Assembly: GCA_018268695.1 (NCBI GenBank)
Contig: JAFDWD010000871.1
Location: forward strand, 1-10,269
DNA from: Actinomycetota bacterium
GTDB taxonomy: Bacteria; Actinomycetota; Thermoleophilia; Solirubrobacterales; 70-9
Direction of reading: 5' to 3'
DNA: 10,269 bases
The position numbers were made by a program, and so were the translations under genes. Below, one piece after another: positions 1-7,200 of this stretch. The first letter of the stretch is position 1, and the number at the start of each line of letters is the position of its first letter. Below the pieces are notes generated by a model that was given only the letters and a program-made list of their open reading frames with translations, had not been told where the DNA came from and ran no database searches.

Positions 1-722
1 AGCTTCACGCCCTGGAAGACGCCGATCGCTTCTTCGACGTATTCGAGTTTGCCGGACGAACCGACGAGCGGTTCGGTGCCCGCCGGCGGTTTCGTCGTGC
101 CGGTCGTGAGATTCCAGATGATCGGGCTGCTCGACGAGCCGACGTAGCAGGTGCTACCGAGCAGCGGATTTTCCAGGTGGACTTTCACCGGAAGCTGCAG
201 GGCGGTGCCTTCGCGGAACCCGAGGTGTTCTTCGTTGACGACGATCGAGCTCGCGGGCTTCGCCAGTTCGAGCGTCGAATTGACACCGGTCAGCCCATTT
301 TCAAACACCGTTTCGCAGGAGCTGCGAAGCCAGCTGAGACTGATTTCTTTGCAGTTGACAAGACCGCTCAACCCGCCTGGAACCGGCTGCGGGGTTTTCG
401 ACAACGTTTCGCCGTTCGAGGCCGCAAAGAAGCTCTCGTAGAAGCTTTCGTCGACCGGGTTTTCCACGCCTTCGCTGATCCCACCCTGCAACGTCACCGG
501 GTTGACGATCGGCACGGTCTTGTTCCCGAGGACCACTTTGCCCCCACTGGTGTTCGACTGCAGGCACTTGAACACACCCGGCGTGGTCGACGGGCACTGG
601 TCGAAGCGTGAGTACTGGCCACTATGCGCCGACGCGACCGAGGCGAACCCGAGGGCCCCGAGGCTGGTCAACGCAACGATCAAGAGGCCCAACGAGCGCC
701 TCGTGATGCGCTTGCGAATCAT
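1..722 (-). CDS. Secreted protein, Solirubrobacterales-type (C-terminus cut by window edge)
   Basis: The reading frame is open from ATG at 722 to the left edge with no stop, giving the first 240 residues. It starts with an export signal: a basic stretch (IRKRITRRS), a hydrophobic core (LGLLIVALTSLGALGF) and a probable signal peptidase I site SVASA/HSG near residue 32. The mature part has five cysteines (43, 53, 124, 136, 192) and no recognisable catalytic motif. Segments such as QYSRFDQCP, VTLQGG, LVNCKEIS, FENGLTGV and WNLTTGTTKPP match my memory of an uncharacterised secreted family with many paralogs in Solirubrobacterales, usually about 300 residues, so perhaps 60 are missing here. Function is unknown. 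The start is supported by AAGGGAG 4 bases upstream. The gene sits 247 bases beyond the previous stop and has its own promoter candidate. The twin arginine TRRSLG is only a partial Tat motif. The gene call is firm; the family is recalled, not searched. Confidence 0.85.
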   Translation of the reverse strand, partial: MIRKRITRRSLGLLIVALTSLGALGFASVASAHSGQYSRFDQCPSTTPGVFKCLQSNTSGGKVVLGNKTVPIVNPVTLQGGISEGVENPVDESFYESFFAASNGETLSKTPQPVPGGLSGLVNCKEISLSWLRSSCETVFENGLTGVNSTLELAKPASSIVVNEEHLGFREGTALQLPVKVHLENPLLGSTCYVGSSSSPIIWNLTTGTTKPPAGTEPLVGSSGKLEYVEEAIGVFQGVK

Positions 723-896
723 GATGCTCCCTTCATCCGTTTATCCCTGTCGTTGGCCGACGCGCTCGATGCGGGGACGGTGAAGGTCGATGCCCCTCCG
801 TTCCCTGCGACGCTATCCCTTGACGTCGGCCCGAGTCGACAACGTCCTTCCGCATTTGGCGGAGCAGACGCTGATCGTTCTAGATGATTCGGTGCA

Positions 897-927
897 AGAA
901 TACCGGGCCGGCACCCGTCGCTGTCAA
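897..927 (-). promoter_or_regulatory. Candidate promoter for the gene at 722 (TTGACA, 19-base spacer, TATTCT)
   Basis: On the minus strand a perfect TTGACA (927-922) is followed after 19 bases by TATTCT (902-897), which matches 4 of 6 positions of TATAAT. It lies in the 247-base gap after the stop at 970 and would give a leader of roughly 165 bases. The spacer contains a short dyad CGGG-N6-CCCG (917-914 with 907-904). A 5-bp hairpin CGACC/GGTCG (931-948) without a U-run lies just upstream and is too weak to call a terminator. Nothing else is visible in 723-969. The -35 is convincing; the -10 and the spacing are less so. Confidence 0.45.
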
Positions 928-969
928 GGGCGACCAGACGAAAGGTCGATCGCTCTGCCTGCCGGCGTC

Positions 970-3900
970 CTAGCCCTTCTTACCCTTGGGGCCCTTGTGC
1001 TTTTCGTGGGCCTTCTTTTTGCCCTTGTGACAGCTATTGGCGATCTTCACGGAGAAGGTCTTGACCCTCCCGTTCTGGGCCTTGAAAGAAGCTCCCGCCA
1101 ACTGCTTCTTCTTGCAGATGTTTTCCGAGTTTTCGAGCAGCCCGTACTTCTTGCCGCCCTTCAGTTCGAGGACGAATTTTCCGACGGGCGCGTCCGGCAC
1201 CGCTTCGAAGGTGTTCCGGATGCCTTTGTTCTTGCCCGTATCGACTTTGCCGACCAGGAGGACCCGGATCTGGCCGTTCAGTTCGGCCACCATGGCAGGC
1301 AGCTTGTAGCCGTAGCCGCCCACCAGGTAGACCGGGCCTTCGAGCGGCTCTTCGAGAAGGGGCGTCCAGGCCTTGACCTTGCCGTAGATCGACTTCGCCG
1401 GGCACGCCCGCTGCGCGATCAGGACTTTCGTGCAGGCCTTGCCGATGTTGCCTTGGTCCAGGAACTCGGAATGCGGCAGGTTGACCTGGGCGCGCGCGAT
1501 GTTCGCGTACTCACCCTTCTTGGGATAGGTGACCGTCGCCTTGAGGGCGGGATGACCCGTCCTCTTCGTCGCGCCCTTGAGGGAGATCTTGAGTGACGGC
1601 TTAAAGCCAAGGCGACCACATTCCCCAACCTGGAAGCGGTTGCTCAGCCCGGCGGTCTGTCCCGCCTGGGTGGAGACCTGCCCTTCGATCTGCATCGCTT
1701 CGCAGGAGGTCGGGTTCAGGGTGAAGCTCGGCCGGTCGAGCTTCAGTTCGATCGACCGCACGTCCACCGGGATACCTTCCCGGATCGTCGGCAGCGGGTC
1801 GGCGACGGCGTGGATCCGCGCGTCGTATTCACCCACATTCAGCGCTACCCGGTCGACAACGGTGCCGAGGTCAAACGGCCCGGCGACGGCGAGGGCGATG
1901 GCGACCAACGAGAGTGGCGCCCCTTTGTAGGGACCCGCCAGGTAGGCGTGACCGGAGACCGGGATCGGGTTCGACCCCGAGCCGGCGGTGACGTTCACCG
2001 TGCCGACTTCAGACGACGACGGACAGGACGGATTCTGCTGCTCGAGCTTTCCCTTTTCGGGCGCTTCGCGGGAGATGGCCTGAGCGATCCCGGACTCCGG
2101 GCAGTAGGAGACACCCGCGAGCTTGCCGAGGAGGCCACTCGGCAGGGTGGTCTCGATCCCCGTGATGTGCTGTGAACCATCCGGGCGCGAGATACGCAGG
2201 ACGAATGGCGAGTAGGCCCCCGACAGCGGCGACACGGTGCCCGCGGTGAAGTTGAACGTCTTCGGAGCCGCTGCTTCAGAGGACGCACAACCCCTCGACG
2301 TATCGAACGAGTCGCTCAACTGAGCGTCCGCCCCTTCCGGCGTCGACCATGGCGTCAACGTCGCGTTGGTCGTTTTGGTCCCACAGCTGATCGGCGTGGT
2401 AAGCGTCGCATTTTCGCCTTTAAAGAACTGCACACGGATGTCTTCGATCGGCAACTGAGGATTGTCCCTGAAGGTCGCGGTCAACTGGCCGGTCCGAGGA
2501 TCGGGTTCGACCTTGCCCGCCAGCTTCGCGACGATCCCGGTCTTCCTTCCTTCGATCGCCAGATATACGGCAAGCAGCGAGCCGAACGGATTGTCGAATG
2601 GCTTGGCAACATAGACCGATCCCGAGAGCACTTCTTCGGCGGTGCCCTTCAAGAGTCGAGTCGTGACCTCCACCGTCCCGACCTTGGCCGCATCGGGACA
2701 GCTCTGCGGAGTCGTGGAGAATCGGACTCTGCCGGGTTCCAGGTCCGGGTCGTAGCCGATCTCCTGCTCCGAGCAGGACGCGAGGCCGTTGCCTGCTGCG
2801 GCGTTCAGGGTCATTCCTTCGGGAAGGGTGACCTTCACGTCCTTCAGGGTCGCCGTCGCGCGTCCGTCCAGTGATTCGTCCTGGGGTTGGTGGATGTGGA
2901 CGTCAAGACCCGCGGGCTGTTCCGCCGCGTCGGTAGTGGGCGTGGCTTCGAAGGTGGGGGCGAAGGCCAGGGACCCGCAGTCGGCCAGTTGAAGCTGGCT
3001 ACCGACGGCTTCGCTCACCGGCACGGTTCGACGGTCTTCGGGACCCAACCAGGAGTTGGCCGTACCGGTGACTTCGATCGCTTCACTGCACGACGACGGC
3101 AGCGACACAAACGGTGCCGGCGAGGCCGGTTCCATCGAGCAGCCAAAGTGGGTGAGGCATCCCTTGCCGTAACGAAGGGAGTCGTGGGCAGGATCGGAGG
3201 GAACTCCCCACAGAAAGGCATCTGCCGCAATGAATGGGTAGTGAGAGAGGAGTTCGTCACTTTCTGCGGTGAGGCGGAAACTTCCGTCGACTCCGCCGAG
3301 GACGTTCACCACGACGCCGTCGAAGCTGAAGGCGAGCTCCGCCGGCTTCCCTGCCGGAGGAACCATTGAGTAGAGGGGGTACGGCGCTCGACCGATTTGG
3401 GAAAGGTCTGGATACACAACACCCACCTGCGAGGCGACCGGACAGCCGACTTCTCCACCGGGCAGTTCTTGGGTCGCGAGTTCAGCTGCCGTACAGCGGA
3501 CCGGGACGGCAGACGGGTCGATCACTAGGCCGGCGGGCAACTGGAAAGCGAATCTGCGCAATCCCTCCGAGGGGAGCAACAAGGCTCCGCGTACCGCCTT
3601 GGTGGTGACTTCCGCACCGATCTCGACCTGGAACGGATGACCGCCAGCCTGCTCGGAGGCGCCGTCGATCACCCCTCTGAGACCCTTACCGTCCAAGAGC
3701 CCAAACGGCGCGGCGGACGAACTTATCGTGGCGGTCGCACTGTCCGTCACCGTCGCGGCACCACCCCCGGTGACGGAGACCTGGTTGACGACGATCCCTT
3801 TCATGGCCGGGTCCACTGAGAGCGGTATGTAAATCAGGTTCTGTCGGCCCGGCTGGGTCGGACGCGTGATCTCACAGGTCACGACGTTGGACGCCACCGA

Positions 3901-4239
3901 GCAGGGTTCCGTGACATTAACAGGGCCGTTGGGCATCGCAATGACCGGCGAGATAAAGGGTGACGTCACGATTCCCGGAGGAAGGGTGGCCGTCACCGTA
4001 GCGTTCATCGCCGGGGATTCACCCACATTGGTCACAAAGATCGTCCAGCGAGGGAGCGCTTCTTTCGCTTCCCCCCCTTTTGCCTCGGTTCCTGGTTCAA
4101 GGTTGGTCGGAGCGGTCGCCTGATTGATCTGCCAGACAGGCGATGGTTCGGCCGCCGCAGCGCCACCAGTCATGATGCAGAAGATCCCGACCGCCAGGAC
4201 GAGAAAGCAGGCGCCCGTGCCGCGTATGCGCGAGATCAT
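970..4239 (-). CDS. Large exported modular protein: DUF11-like domain, four Cys-Pro/Gly modules, Lys-rich tail
   Basis: 1089 residues. A signal peptide covers residues 1-30 (cleavage near GGAAAA/EP). Residues about 35-175 resemble a DUF11-type beta-sandwich (WTIFVTNVGESPAMNATVTATLPPGI). The rest holds four related modules of about 220-240 residues. Each has an LP turn (234, 472, 699, 921), a cysteine 14-17 residues later, then CP-x4-[VY]-G-x-V starting at Cys 266, 514, 739 and 946. The Cys-to-Gly distance is seven in all four. Between these lie beta-rich stretches such as LSGSVYVAKP and LEGPVYLVGG. The last module carries LPHSEFLDQ and VPDAPVGKFVLEL, which I recall as hallmarks of a large Thermoleophilia surface-protein family. 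Residues 1071-1089 are a basic tail (CHKGKKKAHEKHKGPKGKKG). No catalytic motif is seen, so a structural or adhesive role is inferred. The start overlaps the upstream stop as ATGA, with GAAAGG 6 bases upstream, so translation is probably coupled to the propeller gene. Confidence 0.93.
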   Translation of the reverse strand: MISRIRGTGACFLVLAVGIFCIMTGGAAAAEPSPVWQINQATAPTNLEPGTEAKGGEAKEALPRWTIFVTNVGESPAMNATVTATLPPGIVTSPFISPVIAMPNGPVNVTEPCSVASNVVTCEITRPTQPGRQNLIYIPLSVDPAMKGIVVNQVSVTGGGAATVTDSATATISSSAAPFGLLDGKGLRGVIDGASEQAGGHPFQVEIGAEVTTKAVRGALLLPSEGLRRFAFQLPAGLVIDPSAVPVRCTAAELATQELPGGEVGCPVASQVGVVYPDLSQIGRAPYPLYSMVPPAGKPAELAFSFDGVVVNVLGGVDGSFRLTAESDELLSHYPFIAADAFLWGVPSDPAHDSLRYGKGCLTHFGCSMEPASPAPFVSLPSSCSEAIEVTGTANSWLGPEDRRTVPVSEAVGSQLQLADCGSLAFAPTFEATPTTDAAEQPAGLDVHIHQPQDESLDGRATATLKDVKVTLPEGMTLNAAAGNGLASCSEQEIGYDPDLEPGRVRFSTTPQSCPDAAKVGTVEVTTRLLKGTAEEVLSGSVYVAKPFDNPFGSLLAVYLAIEGRKTGIVAKLAGKVEPDPRTGQLTATFRDNPQLPIEDIRVQFFKGENATLTTPISCGTKTTNATLTPWSTPEGADAQLSDSFDTSRGCASSEAAAPKTFNFTAGTVSPLSGAYSPFVLRISRPDGSQHITGIETTLPSGLLGKLAGVSYCPESGIAQAISREAPEKGKLEQQNPSCPSSSEVGTVNVTAGSGSNPIPVSGHAYLAGPYKGAPLSLVAIALAVAGPFDLGTVVDRVALNVGEYDARIHAVADPLPTIREGIPVDVRSIELKLDRPSFTLNPTSCEAMQIEGQVSTQAGQTAGLSNRFQVGECGRLGFKPSLKISLKGATKRTGHPALKATVTYPKKGEYANIARAQVNLPHSEFLDQGNIGKACTKVLIAQRACPAKSIYGKVKAWTPLLEEPLEGPVYLVGGYGYKLPAMVAELNGQIRVLLVGKVDTGKNKGIRNTFEAVPDAPVGKFVLELKGGKKYGLLENSENICKKKQLAGASFKAQNGRVKTFSVKIANSCHKGKKKAHEKHKGPKGKKG

Positions 4240-4251
4240 TTCGTACCTTTC
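4236..4251 (-). promoter_or_regulatory. ATGA stop-start overlap with internal Shine-Dalgarno
   Basis: The propeller gene ends AAA TGA and the next gene begins ATG ATC, sharing ATGA at 4239-4236. A GAAAGG ribosome binding site (4251-4246) lies inside the last codons of the upstream gene, 6 bases before the ATG. This geometry is the usual sign of translational coupling. It fixes the start of the 1089-residue protein and implies the two giant proteins are made from one mRNA. Confidence 0.85.
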
Positions 4252-7200
4252 GGATCGGACTTCAATGCGGGGCGCTGCTTGCCACCATGGTGGCGCGGAC
4301 GGCCCTTCCGGGGCTGCTTCCTCTTATGTTTCCCGGACTTCTTGACGCATTTCCTTTGCTTGCGGACGAACCCCTTCTTCTTGCATCTCGTGACCTTGGT
4401 ATTTCCCGGGCCCACAAAGGATTGAGACCCCGGAGTTGAGGACGGCCCCGGCGAGACGCGCGTCCCACCGCACGCCGCGGACGAGTGACAGGGTTCAGCA
4501 GGGCCGACATGCTGTGAAGCAAGGCCGCCGTCGATCCGAACGTCGTAAACGTCGCTCAACCCGTCTTCATCGATCAGGACCAAGGGCGAGTTCGTGACCA
4601 GAAAGGCGCTTTCACCTTCCGCAGAGGCGCCCACGAAATATGAGGATCGATTGCTGTCTCCGGTCGAAAGGAGATAGAGACACCCGCCTGCCTGGTTCGG
4701 CGTGGTACAGGACCCCGTCCCAGGCGCCTCCCACTCGTAGACATCCTCACAGGTCACAAGGGGAAATTCCGTGCAGTTCTGCCTCGGGTCGAGGCTGTTC
4801 ACGTCTTCAGGGAGGAGTGATTCACCTGCCTGGAAGAAGACTCGATCACCGGATGAGGAGAGGTTGCGAGGCAGCGTTCCGTATAGAGGAACGTTTTCGG
4901 GCTTCAAGAAGGGCGCGGCTTCCGACGTGAGTTCGGCGCCGACGACGGGGATCCCTTCGCCGGTTGGATTGCAGGAGAGGCAGCGGGCGACGCCTTCGCC
5001 CATGGAGTACCGATAGACCTGCATGCAGGATCCGACGGGGCAACCTCCTAGGGAGCCTCCGTTCAGATCCCCCTGAGACAAAAAGAGAAGGCTATTTCCG
5101 TCCTTGCTCACCCTGGCCGTTCTGGCTTCGGTCGCCTGAGGGGTCCAGTTTCGCGCGTCTGCAATGCTTCCCAATAGTTGAGCGACGAAACGGTATGCGT
5201 ACCCTTCTCCCGATCGTTCGAAGTGGTAGATGTTTTCCCTTCCGCTCACTCCGCCGCTGGCCAATACACCTCTCGCGACCAGAAAGCCAGCCGTGCCATC
5301 GCTCGAGATGCCCATCAGTCCTCGGACTCGCGCTCCCGCGCCGGCAGGGTCAGGAGTGACATCAACCAGCTTTTTCGTTCCCGTGTCGTAGAGGTAGAGG
5401 TCGGTTCCTTCGTCGGCCGGGCCGGTATTGGCATTCGACGTCAGCCTGCCGTTGGACAGGAAGAAAGCCTTGGCTCCATCCGGCGTCGCTTCCTGAAAGG
5501 CCGCCGGTTGCTGGCCATTCGGGTCGCTGACGCCGGCGTTCGGCACGGATACACGCACCGTGGACGGTTTGATTCCCGTGAGACCTTGGCGCAGGTAGAT
5601 CTGTGCGGTTTCCCCCGCAGTGAAGTAGACCGAGTCGCCACTTTCTGAAATGGCGTGAATGGCGCCGACGTATTGTCCCTTCTCCGCTCCTCCTTCCGTC
5701 AGGGAACTGTTGGCCCCGGACCAGTTGTAGGCGCCGCCGAAGGATCCTCCGGCAGGGGCTTCTGCTTTGGCGCCTGGAAGGACCCCGGCCAGTGACACTC
5801 TTTCTTCTTCACGGTCCCAGACATAGAGGTTGTTCTTCCCAGTGGCCGCATTCGGGGTGAGTCGGAGCCGGGTCTCGAAGAAGAAGAGCGAATCGTCCTC
5901 GCTTGCGCCGTCGAACGCGAATGCGCGGGTCGGTACCGCCTGTCCAACCTGGGGCGGGACGATCGCGGTCGCCCTCCCGTCGATCGTGTCGAGCAGATAG
6001 AGCCCGGGTTCGATCCCTCCTCGGCCGACGGCGGTTTCCATCACCGCGAATCGCGAGTCTTCGGTCAGCCCCGAGAGGTGTACCAGTTCCCCGTACGATT
6101 CGGGCAGAAGCAGCCGCTGGGAGGACCAGCCACCAGCCAGGAGGCTGGACAGATAGAAGGCCGAGTCTTGGTGGGCAACCCCAGGGGACGGTATGCCGGT
6201 GGCCGACTGGCCCGAGTACCAGGTGACCGCCGACCCATCCGGAGTGACCTGGAGAAAGCTTTCGAGGGCCTGTGCATTGTTGCCGCTCTTTTCGATCGGG
6301 CTGACCAGTTCGTATGCTCGGCAGTCCGGAAGGTTGGCTCCGAATTCGGTCCGCAGGCTCTGATTCGGACAAGCAGCTTCGAGCGGATTGCGGCCCACCT
6401 GCGAACGGAAGAATCGTTCTGGGCCGTCGGTGGTACCGATCGAGTTTGCGGCGACGGCCCTAAACACATATTCGGTCGCGGGCACGAGGCCCCGGATTCG
6501 CACCGACACCGGGAGGATGGACGGCGCCGGGCCAAGACCTCCGGTGGCCGGCGTCCTAACTGCCTTGGAGCCACCGAAGCCTTCAGCATCGAAGGCGGCC
6601 TTGGTCAGGTATTCGAAGTAGTAGCTGGTCTCGGCGCCGTTCGGATTGATCGATGCGCCGAGGGTAGCTTCGTCTTCGTGGACCCCGGACACCACGGTGT
6701 CGGTGACACTCGGAGGGGCAGAGGCCGTTTTGAATTCCTCCGTCGCGGACGACGCCGTCGCTCCCCGGTTCATCCCGACCAGCTTCACGGAGTAGCTGGT
6801 CCCTGGGACGAGTCCTGAGATCGTCGCTTCGACGACATGCTGCACTTCGTCCGCCGCGATGTAACCTTCGTGGCCGGGGCAGGCGGGGGTGCACTCGTAA
6901 TGCCACGCTACGTCATGGCTGGCGGCACTTCCAGCCGGGGCGTTAGGGTCGATGTGCCCGACAACGTGAGCCGAGGTCTGCCCGATTGAATCGGGTTGTT
7001 CCATGGTGATGGCCGGCGGTAGGACTTCTTCGAGGCTGAAGACTGCAACCTTCTGGCTCTGCGGATCGGCAACGTACAGCTCGCCGCCAGTTTCGTCGGT
7101 CGCTATCGACGAAATGTCTTCAAGACCGTCGATGCTTGAGTTCAGTCTGGCCACCGGACCTTCGTAGCTCCCGCCGAAATGTTCGACGACGGAGCGATCC

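Noticed and set aside
719..736. Five-codon leader frame (ATG AAG GGA GCA TCA TGA) overlapping the start at 722 by ATGA
   Set aside because: Geometry is suggestive of a coupled leader peptide, but so short a frame is expected by chance and its own ribosome binding site is weak; it also overlaps the ribosome binding site of the real gene.
790..1596. 268-codon open frame on the plus strand, opposite the end of the four-module gene
   Set aside because: It lies entirely antisense to a gene with strong family signatures, has an arginine-rich composition typical of shadow frames in GC-rich DNA, and has no credible ribosome binding site or domain.
5809..6372. 187-codon open frame on the minus strand in another frame of the propeller gene
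   Set aside because: Overlaps conserved propeller sequence in the true frame; translation is low-complexity and Arg/Pro-rich.
6078..6818. 246-codon open frame on the plus strand inside the propeller gene
   Set aside because: Antisense shadow of a well-supported gene; Arg/Gly-rich translation without recognisable domain or signal.
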